Source of the DNA: Elmis aenea
Taxonomy: Eukaryota; Arthropoda; Insecta; Coleoptera; Elmidae
Direction: 5' to 3'
Length of the DNA: 64,000 bases
Assembly (NCBI GenBank): GCA_947652605.1
Contig: OX393577.1
Location: 4,526,868-4,590,867 of the forward strand
Part shown: positions 34,330 through 45,999 of the stretch, piece by piece
How the letters are laid out: each line of letters opens with the position of its first letter
Position numbering within the stretch: position 1 is the stretch's first letter
Program-made: the position numbers and the translations under genes
Notes under the pieces: generated by a model
The model's input: the letters and a program-made list of their open reading frames with translations, nothing else
What the model was told of the DNA's origin: nothing
Databases searched by the model: none

Positions 34330-35325
34330 AGATCAAATAGTAAAAAACAAATACCAAAAGATAATAAACAGAAAATTCAAGGAACAAGAAGAAGAAAAAG
34401 AACTGGAAGATAAATGGAAAATCTTCAAAGAAACATTGTTAGAGGATGCAAGAGAGAGCTGCGGAAGATCAAAAATAGCGAACACCAACACAAAAAGAAC
34501 AGACTGGTGGACTAGATAACTACAAAAGATCATCAAAGGAAACAAATGGAAAAACTATCTAAATGCAAAGAAAGCAGAGGATTATACAATAAGTTCAAAG
34601 AAAAAAAAAAGAAGTCACGTTTGCAGTAAAAAAAGCAAAGGAAAAATCATGGATAAAGTTTGGGCAGATCATGAAAGAGAATTTCAATGAGAATCAAAAG
34701 TTGTTCTATGGCACCTTAAAGCAGCTAAGAAAGAAAAAAGAATATGGAATGAAAAACATAAAAGATAAAAATGGGAGCATAATTACGGATGATGAAAAAA
34801 TAATGTAAAGATGGAGACAATACTTTAAAGAGCAAGCGGAGACAGATGAAATAAACGAAAGATAAGAAGTAACAAATGTAAGAAGTGACAGAGGATATCA
34901 TGAGATAACGAAGATTACAATGGAAGAATTAGAAAAATCAATAGCAAAATTCAAGATCGGAAAAGCCGCAGGTAAAGATGGCATTACACCGAAAATGATT
35001 AAATACATGGAAGAATTAGGGAAAGAAGCACTAAGGGCTCTATAGAAGTAGGTAATAAAATCAAGAAAAGTACCAAGGGATTGGAACATTGGAATAATCC
35101 TACCATTATACAAGAGACTAAAGGAATTGTTCCAACTATAGAGGAATAACATTAATGAGTGTACCAGGGAAAATACTGGCAAGAATAATGGAAGGCAGAT
35201 TAAAAGAAAAAAGAGAAAACACACTAAAAGAATCCCAATACGGTTTCAGAAGAGGAAGGAGTACACAAGACCCAGTCTTTATATTAAAACAATCAATAGA
35301 AAAGAGCTTAACAAAAAATTATTTC
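34330..35325 (+). pseudogene. LINE ORF2 fragment: linker and first RT motifs
   Basis: Broken frames on the + strand read KDQIVKNKYQK, EDKWKIFKETLLEDARESCG, TKRTDWWTR, then, in the RT part, VPRDWNIGIILPLYK, a degraded 'NYRGI' step, VPGKILARIMEGRLKEK, and YGFRRGRSTQDPVFILKQSI. This is the order seen between endonuclease and RT palm in many insect LINEs. It stops abruptly after EKSLTKN at about 35325. Several stops make it inactive. Confidence 0.85.
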
Positions 35326-35329
35326 GCAA

Positions 35330-36375
35330 AGTCGCTAAGTTATTGTTATATCCATTTGAGTTTTGTGTTTAAGTCGTTGACCATTTAATACACACAATTT
35401 TCAAGTGATTTAAAGGTTTTCCGTCAGGTTTTATTTGGTTCTTAGAAAATTTACTCCAACAGAAATACATATAATAATTGGTACACAAAATAGGTCAGCA
35501 TACAGTTTCGTTAGCAAGTTTTAGGAGTAGTTTAGTAATATAAATCTAGCTTAGGGTATATTTTACCCGTTAAATAATGCACGGGCAGGATTCTGTCGGA
35601 AGCATAAAATTTTAATATGAAGGAAAATGTATGTTGTGGGCCAACGTTCATATTTTATTACATGAATTCTGAAATTTTAATGTAGCTACAGAAAACGATG
35701 TGGTTAATTTTTTTTTGGACGTGAATGCAGGTATGTTATAGATATGCGAATGATTGGTTGAAAGCAAACGATGCCAAAAAATAGGATTGAAATAAACATT
35801 TTTAGGTGATTTATTGCACTTGTTAATACAATGACCAAATTAAATATAAAAAGAGCAATTTTTATTGTTCTAACACAATTTTTCATGCAATATCCATCAT
35901 TATTTGGAAGTGCTTTTTACTCGATAGCTTAAGAGTCGAAAATTCTGTCAAGTACGTTTAAATTGAATGGTGTACTGAAGTAATTTGATGAGAAATTGAA
36001 TGGATCCCATAACACTTTAGTGAGCATTACAGAATGGTGTTAGTTTCAGTTTGACCTACCACAGTAGCCGCTAGAGGACTGAATGGCTAATTGACTTCAC
36101 ACAACATTTAATGGTAAAAGCACGTTTACTCTTTGGTTATTCCCCTCGGTCTCGGTACATTGTTTGAAGGGAACGCTGTATTACAAGTTTTAATCAAACA
36201 AAGCGGAAATGGTTTATCAAATGCTGATATTGCAAAGCAATTTACTTTACGAATACATACAATACAGCCAGTTAATAACCGGTTGTTTTTATGAACTAAG
36301 TTGGAACACCGCTCGGATTTTGTAAATAGTTGTTAAATTGTTTAAACAACTTGTATTTTGGTAGGCTGATTGATA
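35330..36375. other. Intron sequence, unrecognised
   Basis: AT-rich, with no feature seen. Confidence 0.35.
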
Positions 36376-36382
36376 AGTCATG

Positions 36383-37010
36383 TGTGTTGATCTCTCAAAA
36401 GCTTCGATAGTGTGAACGAAATTAGAACACTATGGCTTACGAGGGACCACCCACAACCTTATAAAAACTTATCTCTCGGAAAGAAATCGATATGTTGCCG
36501 AAAAAGACTCGTCAGGTAAAATTCTAAATCCCAACAAAACGAAAATCAAAAAAGGAGTCCCGCAAGGATCAATCTTAGGCCTCCTCTTATACATACAGTA
36601 CACTAATGATCTTCCAGATTTTGCCAAAACTTCCCTTATACGATTTGCCGATGACACATCTGCTATTATTAGTGACTCGGATTTCCAAAATTCTGAACAA
36701 AAACTCTTTCACTGTTTAGGCCATCTCCAACATAGGTTCACATTAAACAATTTAACCTTAAACGTCAATAAAACTCAAGTAATAAAATTTTCACAACGTA
36801 AAATAACCTCCGACTTGAAGCTTCAAAATAATTCCACAACTATAAATGTTGTAAATAGAATATCATATCTTGGTTTATGTATTAACTCTAGACTGGACTG
36901 GTCATACCACATCAAACGCCTGCCACAAAGCCTGTAACGGTACCCTTTCGCATTAAAAGACCTAAAAAAATTGGTCAATACAAACGCGGCCAAAACTGCA
37001 TATCATACCT
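36383..37010 (+). pseudogene. LINE reverse transcriptase palm fragment (Jockey/CR1-like)
   Basis: Starts CVDLSKASIV, a TGA, then KLEHYGLRGTTHNLIKTYLS. It continues open without any ATG to the TAA at 36935: KKGVPQGSILGLLLYIQYTN, RFADDTSAIISDSD (FADD active site), LTLNVNKTQVIKF, RISYLGLCINSRLDWSYH. After the stop a diverged tail reads FALKDLKKLVNTNAAKTAYH. Lacking an ATG it is easily missed. Different in sequence from the LINE pieces on either side. Confidence 0.88.
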
Positions 37011-37114
37011 CTTAAACTATAAAATGAATAGCATCAGTCAATTCTATCCAATATGAACTTAAACAAATTTTAAATTGCAAAATTTCAACACACCAAAAAG
37101 TTCTGATTAAAAAA

Positions 37115-37398
37115 CAAACAGGGGTCGCACTTCCCAGCTCCCTCTGAAGGTGGGCGATGATTGAAAATATTACTATGGGAAACCTTTTAATAAGTATAAA
37201 ACATCTACCAAATATCATTCTCCTACATTTATCCAAATTTGAGAAATAAAATAAAAACCTAATTTTACCGCTCCCCTTTAGGGGAATGTAACTCCGAAAG
37301 GAGACGTCTAATGAAAACATTTTATATAAAAGTCCCCTCTTAATTGTCGATAAGGAATCACCTCCTGATTTTTTTTTGCAATATTTAATAACACTCTG
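37115..37398 (-). mobile_element. CAGGGTG element, copy in reverse orientation
   Basis: Matches 49315-49580 in reverse complement, including GAAAGGTTTCCC, ATACTTATTAAAAGGTTT-like text, AATGTAGGAGAATGATATTT and the paired TTAGACGTCTCC block. The right end is ACACTCTG followed by TA, a mutated CAGGGTGT terminus. It abuts the LINE remnant at 37010-37115. Confidence 0.7.
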
Positions 37399-37399
37399 T

Positions 37400-38280
37400 A
37401 CGAGTATATTACAAACCTGAGTTAAAAAGCACAGGTGCATCATGCAATAATATGTGTAATTTATTTCAGAAATATTATTTGCAGTAGTTGTCACAACGCA
37501 AAGAAACCCGAACAATTCAAATTTAGCGCTATTATTTTACGCTTCTACAGAATTATTTATATTCGAAGTTTTTAACTTGCTAACCGAACTTTTGCCTTTG
37601 TTTTTTATTCAACAAAATTTGCACGTGTTTTTAGCAACTAAATTAGTGTAACGTTTGGCAGCAGACTGTGCAAAGAATACTCAATAGTTTTAAAGGCAAA
37701 CAGCGAAACTGAAAGAAATGTTAAGAGTTGACAAAAAGTATAAGTGAATACTTTTAATTAAAAACCTATTATTGATAATTACAGAAAATGTGCTTGTATC
37801 CAAAAATATTGCTTATAAGGTAAGCTGTATTGGTTGGTCCTTATGTAAAAGACGGGTAATTGTAAATGTCTCAGTATACTCTACAAATAAACTTTGAAAT
37901 TTCTGCTTTTCGAGTTCAAGCTTGTTTTTATTTTAAAGCAAACAGTTAATTAAAGAAGTTTACTTTATTTTCCAACGAAAATATGATATCATGCTCCTTT
38001 TGTGGGCGTTCTAGCTTGAAAGTTTTTGCTCAAACGAGTTTAAAGTTTTCATTGAAATTTTAATGTTTTAAGACAAAGTTCAGCTTTTTAAAACTTAATT
38101 TAATATTTAGTGCGTCGTCTAAGATAAAAATAATATCCGAATTTGCATTCAAAAGGTTGTTTGTGGACGTATCAGATTTTTTGCTGTAGTTATAAGATGG
38201 ATGCTGAGGAGAAATCGTCCTATTACTTATAAAGGAACGCATTCAATAATGCACTTGTGTAACAACCAAATTTATATGCA
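37400..38280. other. Intron sequence, unrecognised
   Basis: AT-rich. The 167-codon minus-strand open frame at 37012-37515 straddles a repeat boundary and is a by-product. Confidence 0.35.
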
Positions 38281-38289
38281 TTAACTTAC

Positions 38290-39262
38290 TTGGTGAATAC
38301 CAACATGGATTTAGACATGGAAGATCTACCGTCGACGTAATATTTACACTAAACCAGATAATGGAAAAATGCTATGAGAATAACGTGGGACTACAAATAG
38401 TGTTTTTGGATTTTAAGCAAGCATTTGATAGCCTAAGGCGAATTGTAATATATACAGATGCAGAAGAAATGGGAGTCCCAAACAAACTAGTAAGACTAAT
38501 AGAAGGATCAAGAGCAGCAATACTATCGCACGAAGTAATCTCGAAAGAATTCGAATTTAACAAAGGTGTCAAGCAAGGCGATTGACTAGCGACAATATTT
38601 AATACAGCGTTAAAAGGTATAATTAGAAAATGTGGAATAAAAGGGACTAATTGAAAAATCAGTACAAATAGTAGCATTATACCGATGATCTAGCCTTGAT
38701 AGCAAGAGACAGGAATGGTTTAAAAGAAGCCCTATCGAAAAGCAAAGAAAAGGGGGCTTGAAATAAATCAGGAAATAACAAAATATATGGAAATAAAAAA
38801 TAAACATACAGAAGGAGAAAACAGAGAAGTAATGGTAGGAAATTATACGTTCGTTGAAGTAGAAAATTTCAAATATCTGGGAACAGTAATGAATCGTCAG
38901 AACCACAAGTAATAAAAGCTGCAACAATTCGATAGTATGGACATATAAGTAGAAGAGATGGACAGACTACACTAAAAAGGATCTTAAAATGGAAACCACA
39001 AGGGACAAGATCGAGAGGAAGACAAAAAAATACGCCGGGAAGACCAAGTGATAGTTGATATAGGAAAAATAGGAATAACAGGATGGAGAAAGAAAATGCT
39101 TGAAAGGAAAACATGGAAGTAAGTCGTACAAGATGCAAAGACAAACAACAACTTTCAGAAAGTGAAAGAACAGAACCAGCGGAGTGACTATTCGAAAAAT
39201 AATGGCCAGCATGGCTCCAAAGAGCGGCCACAATTCCAATATGGAATGCACAGCCTTTTATA
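38290..39262 (+). pseudogene. LINE ORF2 fragment: RT palm to C-terminus
   Basis: Reads YQHGFRHGRSTVDVIFTLNQ, then IVFLDFKQAFDSL (RT catalytic aspartate region), SKEFEFNKGVKQGD, a stop where the conserved 'L' follows, ALKGIIRKCGIKG and a broken YTDDLALIAR-like step near 38680. It ends with the basic C-terminal region (GRQKNTPGRPSD, MLERKTWK). Both this fragment and the one at 34330 contain the GFR.GRST motif, so they are two insertions, not two halves of one. Confidence 0.88.
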
Positions 39263-39264
39263 AT

Positions 39265-40170
39265 AATAACTTACTTGGAATTCGTTTTTTCAGATGATGC
39301 AGAGTGGCGACAGTCCACAAATCGAAGTCTTTTACCGCTTTTGCGTATTCTTCACAGCGACAACTTTCCATTGTATTAATTTAAAAACCCCCAAAATATC
39401 TAATCCCCCACCGCGTTAAAATTTCGTGTAATTTACTTGATAGATGTCATATTTTTTTGTTAAAATGTGACGTTTACAAGTTAATATTAGTTGCCGAGTT
39501 TCTTTAACAATTTTCCGGTTCCCAATGGGAGCGGAACTCGTTAAAAGCTCGCCAAGATGATCTTGGATTCATCGACGCGCACCCTGCTAAAGCAAAGTTT
39601 GTATTGCTTCCTAAAGTATTTTTATCTTTCCGTTAAATCTTAACGTTTGGGTAGAATTTGAAAAGATTTGTGGGCATGAACATGTTAATTAAGTACTCGG
39701 AACCTTTCAAAGGGAAACAAACTGTTGAGGGCTTTTAAAATGAGTGGGTTTGGATTTTATCATATTATTGTTATAATCTTCGTTATGTTGATCGTAAACT
39801 CATTTCAGTCTTTGCTTTGGTGTATAAACAGAAACTTATTTCTTTTGATTGATGGTTATAGATTAAAATATTTTGTAAATACTTGGAAACGTAGTCTATA
39901 CTGATTTTTAACTGTTTGCAAGTATTAACTTACATGATTTTATTTTTTTCAGTGTGGTATTCAAGCGATGAAATCTTTAATAATTTTTATTTGTAATTGT
40001 CTTACAACAATTTAGCAGCACACATGAAATACCTACATAATTATATTAAACACAAACACACAGACTGCTCTAACATACCATTTCCTGCAATTATTGTTCC
40101 TAAATATTTAAAATTCCGCTACCTGCTCTATCTTTTTTTGGTCTAGCATAATTGTAACTGGTTCATGATA
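39265..40170. other. Intron sequence, unrecognised
   Basis: AT-rich, with no feature seen. Confidence 0.35.
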
Positions 40171-40381
40171 CGCGTCGTGTAGATGAATGTCTAGCGCTGT
40201 ATGCTCGCTCCGGGAGCCAGACATCCCGGAGCGGATAACACGCGACGTGTAGATGGATGTCTAGTGCTTTATGCTCGCTCCGGAGGCGACTTCCCGGAGC
40301 GGATAAGTAACACGCGACGTGTAGATGAATGTCTGTGCTGTATGCTTGCTCCGGGAGCCAGACATCCCGGAGCGGATAAGA
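40171..40381. repeat. Three-copy 70-72-bp tandem repeat with built-in hairpin
   Basis: Units start at 40171, 40241 and 40313. Each begins CGCG(T/A)CGTGTAGATG and contains GCTCCGGGAGCCAGACATCC followed by CGGAGCGG, so GCTCCGGGA can pair with TCCCGGAGC. GC content is far above the flanks. The middle unit has a changed loop (GGAGGCGACTT). Confidence 0.92.
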
Positions 40382-40762
40382 AATAGCATCCATAAGAAAA
40401 CAAAACGTCGCACGGAAAATATAATAGGGAATTTGATTCTTTGCAATAAGTGGCTATAAAAAAGTTTTTACAGAAATGAAATTCAATATCAAATGAAAAA
40501 GTTACGGGCAAAAAACAAATTTTTTTTTTACTTTTTCCCCTATATCTCAAAAACTAAAAGAGCTAGATAAGTTCTGTTTGCATCGAATTATTAAGCACCT
40601 GAATATACAACTTTGCCCTAATTTAACCGAAGTCGTAACTCCTACCGTGTACGAGATCCCCATAGTGGCCCGAAAAACGAGAACCCTGTACTGTCAAATA
40701 TTTATTTTTTAAAAAGTGTTTTATTTTAGTGATGCATAGTTTAATTATTTTTATTATTACAG
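40382..40762. other. Intron end before exon 2
   Basis: Includes a repeat-like stretch (GTGTACGAGATCCCCATAGT near 40648 and an ACCCTGTA end near 40684), probably another degraded CAGGGTG-class end. The last 20 bases form the acceptor of exon 2. Confidence 0.4.
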
Positions 40763-40898
40763 GTGAGGGAAGCCTTAAATACTTCGTTCTCAAAATGCAA
40801 AGATCCTTGGAACTGGGCTTGCGGAGGGTGGCTCTCAAAACATTCCTTGCCCGAGGACAGAAGTATATGGAATCATCAGCAGCAGTTGGCACATGAAG
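40763..40898 (+). CDS. M13 peptidase-like protein, coding exon 2 (ACGGW signature)
   Basis: An open exon of 45 codons plus one base between a consensus acceptor (ttattattacag) and a donor (g|gtaaat). It joins in phase 0 to exon 1. The product, residues 110-154, contains KCKDPWNWACGGW, the N-terminal M13 signature, followed by LPEDRSIW, which matches the usual proline/serine/tryptophan pattern after it. Cysteines fall at about residues 121 and 129, and a possible N-glycosylation site (NTS) at 115. The residues after C-x-D are PW where most family members have an aromatic pair, so the protein is somewhat divergent. No catalytic residue lies in this part of the family. The exon stands alone among repeats, with a 72-bp tandem repeat 380 bp upstream. 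Confidence 0.88.
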
Positions 40899-41889
40899 GT
40901 AAATTATTATTGGCACAGCTATTAATACAGTTTAGTACCCCAGGATGTTTGAAGTATATCGGGAGTATCGTAAAATTTAAGCTTTTATTGAACAATGATT
41001 GAATTAATGTTGCGAAAAGTAAGATGTTGCGCTGTAAACAAGCGGATTTTTTTACTTGATGTTTTTTAGTTTGATTATAAGCGAATTATAAAACATAAAG
41101 TGCAAGTTTAAGTAAGTTTTACTTAAAATTTAAGCTTCTTAAGCACTCTTTCTAATCTGTTTTTACATGGAATTCTACTTAAACTCTTTAGAACTGTGCG
41201 GACAAAAAGAACCATTTGGATCTATTTTTCTTCTAGAACTTTCCGTGCAAGGACAGTGAGATTAGCTTTTTAAATTAAACAGCTTTAACGTGTTGCATAC
41301 TAAATCCTAGTAAAAGAATCGAATTCAATAAAAGGGCTTTAAATTCTGTGATCAGTTCTGCAGTTTCTAAAGTTTAAACAAGATTTATCTAAATGTAGTC
41401 CAAATATTTAATGTTTTGTACAGTAGTTGTAGCTGTATAGTAGCTGTATAGTAGCTTATTTGTTTTTTTATGGCAACATAAAAATCTTTAGTGACTTAAT
41501 TCAGAATTATATTGGCTATCTTGCAAATTTTTCTTCATAGCTTTCCCGTGGATGTCGAAAAATATTAAAATATCTACAATATTCATTAAGATACAAGATG
41601 TATATAAAAACTTTAAAATTCAAGGACATTTTTTCCAGCTGTTTTTGAAAAAACCCAAAATGTAAAATAATATTAAATCTGCCATAATTTTGCATTAAAA
41701 CAGTGTGTCCAAAATCACATAGTTTTGGAAACATTAGAGTAGATAATAGTATATATTACATAAGAAGAGTTGTAAGAAGCGTATTTCCATGTGCGTAACT
41801 GCTTTACAAATCGTGTTAAGTATCTAACTTTTTCTACGATCACATAATACCTACGACTTTAACGGCTTTTTGGCTAACATACACATGTA

Positions 41890-42008
41890 ATCAATTTTGA
41901 CGTAAGCCTACTTCGACATTTCCAGACAAGTGTGCGTTTTGCTTACCGTGCGTTAGGACTCACTTACTATGATACATGCAGGCTGTACGGTAAGACTCAT
42001 TTACATTA
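41890..42008. repeat. Dispersed repeat, third copy of the 14010 family
   Basis: TTTTGACGTAAGCCTAC, GTGTGCGTTTTGCTTACCGT and ACTCACTTACTATGATACAT match the first unit at 14017 closely, ending at GCAGGCTGTAC. The stretch beyond, to 42850, shows nothing I recognise. Confidence 0.75.
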
Positions 42009-43097
42009 GTGGTCGTAGAAAAAGTAATATTTATTAAATTCCGACAATTTTAGAGACTTAAAAATTAAAATCTCAATTCATATGTGTTTTATCGATTGTA
42101 TTTAGTTGAATGTAATGAATCACATCATTTTGTATATTTGAACAGCATTAAAGCATTTTGCTACTTACTTATGATCAGTCGATGATAGTTTTATTAATTT
42201 TACTTTGTAATCGAATTAATTAATGTTTCCTAAAAATATTTTAACGACAACTTGTTTACACAACATGTTTTAGGTGACGCAAGAAAAGCGTTTTAAGTTT
42301 TTCAAATTCCTTCCTTCAATTGAGAATAAATTGAGAATGTTAATGGAATAAACACAACCTAAATTATCGTGTTGCATAACAGTTTTTAGCGCCAGCTTCT
42401 GTCTTCGGCAATAAAATGTGCTAATAGATAAACCTTCGCAAATTAAATGATAAATTTTGTCGTAAAATTGTGTGAGTGAACCATTATTTCAAATCGATAC
42501 TAAAAATATGAACACATTAACCTCGTTTGTTTGTATGAATCAATTTTGGGCCATATATGTAAGGTTTATTTGCAATAAATAATGCTATACGCTATCATTT
42601 ACTGTCGATTTGAGTTATCTATAATATGAAACATTTCAATAAAGTTTAAGAATTCCAAGTTGAGATTGTTACTAGGTTAAGTATTAAACATATTATATAA
42701 TTATTAACCTTTGAAATTGCAACAAAAATATTTTTATTACTCTAGTTAAGCAATGAAGTAGACGGCGATAGATTATTCCAAGTGAAAGATTTCTTAGGTT
42801 GCTGATATTTTTATTATAATATGTAAATCATTGTGGTAAATCTACACTCTTCAGCATTATAATTTATGGACATATGTAGTTCCCTGTTGCATATGCGTAA
42901 AGGCGCATACACTCGGTCATCCTGACCAGGAGAATCACGATCAACACTAATCTGGAAATCACAGCAAACAATTAGAATACAAGAAAAAAAAATCAATGAA
43001 AGTTACCCGACGATTTTGCAAGCAGCGAGCTGCTCAAAAACTCTAAATAACTTTTACTAAAAATGTAAGCAATAATTTGCTCTGTAACTGTTGTTTA

Positions 43098-43535
43098 TTT
43101 ATTTATTTCCGCGGAGGTGGTCCACTTTCTGGTTCCTGTTCTGCGACCAATAGGTCTATTTTACTCCTTAAAGGAGTCCTGTGTTTTTAAAAAAACTCCA
43201 GGGTTTTCTTTAGGGGTGTTTTTCTTAACTCTTCTTTGTTGGCTTTTTCCATCCCCAGAAGTCTACTCCGATAGTGTGAATCTTTTACACTGGCATATTA
43301 CGTGAGGAGGAGTTTCTTCTTCACCACATCCTCTGCATACATCGGTCTCTGAGAGCCCTATTATGTAGAAGTGTTTGTTTAGCCCACAGTGCCCTGTGGC
43401 TGCTCTGATTTCTACTCTGCTCATCCCGAGCGTTTCCTCTGTCTTTTCTTTAGAGACCCTTGACGGATAGCCTTGAAGTTGGGTTGTCCTGCTACTTTTT
43501 TCCAATGGGTATTATGCTCATGTTAAAATGTCATT
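43098..43535 (-). pseudogene. LINE C-terminal end (RNase H tail and zinc knuckle)
   Basis: The minus strand reads RVEIRAATGHCGLNKHFYII, GLSETDVCRGCGEEETPPHV, ICQCKRF, the terminal C-x2-C...H-x4-C knuckle that closes many R1/I/Jockey-group ORF2 proteins. The preceding RNase H-like helix is frameshifted near 43430. A stop after TLSE breaks the tail, which can be followed to about 43110. Confidence 0.85.
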
Positions 43536-43586
43536 TAGACACCGCTTGGCTGTTCCATAGGATGTACCAACTGCGGGTTCTGCAAT

Positions 43587-43720
43587 GCGAGCAACAATTT
43601 GTTCTGCAAATCACAACAAGCGAGCAATAGTTTGCTCTGATTTTCTCATCAGGCGAGCAACACTTGCTCTGCCAATCACAACAAGCGAGCAACAAATTTG
43701 CCTTACAAACCACAACAGGT
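43587..43720. repeat. Four-copy ~33-bp tandem repeat
   Basis: Units starting GCGAGCAA at 43587, 43620, 43653 and 43685, with the shared text TTGCTCTGCCAATCACAACA. They lie directly beyond the LINE C-terminal remnant, so they may be its diverged terminal repeats or a separate minisatellite. Confidence 0.85.
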
Positions 43721-43799
43721 TAAACTACATTTTGAATAAACCAAGTAACCACCAGTTTCATACTAAATCAAATTACCTAAACACCCTTATGTATTATAA

Positions 43800-45240
43800 T
43801 TTACGGACATAGTTCTTTCTTGCATACCCTGACAAATACGGGTAAGCGACTCTTCAAGGCGCTTGAGTTAGCTATCCATGACTTTTGTTAACATTTTCGA
43901 TTATACGCGAACACGGTTATGACCTCTCAGGACATTTGCTGTCGTCGATAAATCGAATTTTATGTTGACGTGAGAATTTCTTTTCTCGTTGGCGCAGCAA
44001 AGTTCATTCACAATATTTACACTATAGATTCAACAGGTGTTACACTTTTGTATTTGCGAATATCGTGTTCTTTCAATCACTTGCGCAACCGATGCACAGT
44101 AATAGAAATAAAGTCTTAAATTTAGTTAAGTTTCTAATGGATTCATATAATTTACGATGTCGTTATCGCACGCGAGGTACCCCGTAAACGTGACTCGATC
44201 GGTCAACGGGGACTCGTGTGGTAACGTTTAGTCGTTGCTGCGACGCGCCAATTAGTCTTTTATGATAATTTGCAAAGGCATTTCCTGTTCCTGTGATAAA
44301 TTGGAAATGCGCTCCCAAGATACTGTATGATTCATTATTTGTTCCTTGCTGGAGGAGATAAGTTGTTTTTATTAGTATCAATTTAATTGCATTTCACTAA
44401 AAATTAGAGATTAATACTTAAATGCATTGTTTTTTACAAAACAAATTTTGTTGAAATTTGTGCCAGAACTTATGGGACATACGTTATATAAACTGATTTT
44501 TTTTGTATTGTCGTTTAAAGACGTCTGTGTTATTTATAGATCGTAATATTTTAAAACGCTTAAATGCCTCGAATTTTTTAATTAATATAATTGTTACTTA
44601 ATTAACGTAAATTGTAATGATGGGTGGACAATCATATGCGAAAATTATTATCTGGGTATCAAATCACATTCATTATCGCATGAATTGTCATGCTGTATGT
44701 GCGGCCATTGTACAAATTTTAACAATTGTGTTCATTTATTTCGTGAAATTCCATTGTGTTTCCGTTTGCTTTGTACTTCTCCAAAATTATGATTTTGTGA
44801 AGTTCCGCTTTGTTGTGTTTAATTAATATACTATTGCTCGTTTGTATCTAAATTACCGCAATGTAAAAAGGGTCGTTGTTATTTTAGTGTAGTTAGTATT
44901 TATTTATGATTACGGAGGGCGTTATTATCGTGGTATTATTTTTTAATTGTTATGCGCAGTATACGCACATGAAAACTGTGTTAATGGCTATATATTAAAA
45001 TGACACAATGGGGCGCGCTTTTATTAACAAATGTGATTTATATTTGATTTTAATTTTGATGAAGTTGTTAATTTGTTAATTGAAAAATAATGTTTTGGCT
45101 AATGTTTTGATGTATTATCAACAAAACTTTGCTGTATTTAGGTGGTTTTCCAAATAAGAGTATCAGCATGGTGATTTCGGTTATTTTTTAAGATAATTTT
45201 GCAGAAAATTCTTCTTATAAAAATAAATCCTCCCTGCTTA
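43800..45240. other. Intron sequence, unrecognised
   Basis: AT-rich apart from a short GC-richer patch at 44160-44260. No feature seen. Confidence 0.35.
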
Positions 45241-45244
45241 CCAA

Positions 45245-45940
45245 CCAGAGAAGGTCACGATATGTTGTCGCTAGAATCTGATCAAGGCTGTGTTTATTGC
45301 ATCAACAAAACTAAATGTTTTGCAGAGTTACACGTGCCATTGGCTATATCCTTTAGAAAAATAGGGGAAAAACTGAAAAGTTGACTAAAAAAGGTAATTT
45401 TTGCGATCGCGTTGGCCATGAAACCGTCAGGGATGAAATCGAAATTCTTCTATATACCAATTCGCGCACCCTTTGCAAGTAAAATGGTGCAAAGTTTTTG
45501 AAAAAATCTTAAACGGATCCGGAGGAAAACGCGAAAAACGAGGCCCCTGTAAAAACGGTTTTCCCTATGTTAAACGCCTATGCAAGTCGCATGAATTTAG
45601 ATACAGCTTCTCAAATCATAGCGCTTTCGCAGGGGTTTCGTTTTTGACGTTTTTCTCCGGAACCGTTTAAGATTTTTTCAAAAACTTTGTGCCATTTTAC
45701 TTGCAAAGAATGCGCGAATTGGTAAATGGAGAAATTTCGATTTTATCTCTGACGGTTTCATGGCCAACGCGATCGCAAAAATTACTTTTATTATTCAACT
45801 TTTCAGTTTTTCCCCTATTTTTCCGAAGGAAATGGACAGTGGCACGTATAATTCTGCAAAAAAATTAATTTTAATGTTCTTGGTGCAATAAACACAGCCT
45901 TGATCAGATTCTAACGACAACTTATCGTGACCTTCCCTGG
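45245..45940. mobile_element. Long palindromic (foldback) repeat, ~300-bp arms
   Basis: The left arm starts CCAGAGAAGGTCACGATATG and the right arm ends CATATCGTGACCTTCCCTGG-like text (TTATCGTGACCTTCCCTGG). The arms pair over about 300 bases, with a ~90-base centre holding GTAAAAACGGTTTTCCCTAT. Other copies: 25678-26108 and 59992-60453. No coding content; short open frames inside are artefacts. Confidence 0.92.
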
Positions 45941-45999
45941 TTAATATCCATCTGCAAGTTACTACAGATATATTTAAATGGCAAGATAATTAATTAATA

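Larger units (their letters stand above)
20048..40762 (+). other. Intron 1 of the M13-like gene (20.7 kb)
   Basis: Begins GTAAGA and ends TTATTACAG; joining its flanks keeps the frame in phase 0. It is filled with transposable element remnants listed separately. No nested host gene was recognised. Confidence 0.8.

Noticed and set aside
34333..35224. Leucine/phenylalanine-rich minus-strand frames of 70-108 codons
   Set aside because: Antisense of an A-rich LINE ORF2; the hydrophobic look is the complement of lysine/glutamate codons. The same holds for 38372-39251.
37012..37515. 167-codon minus-strand open frame
   Set aside because: It runs across the junction of a LINE remnant and a CAGGGTG element, so it has no common origin, and it matches nothing.
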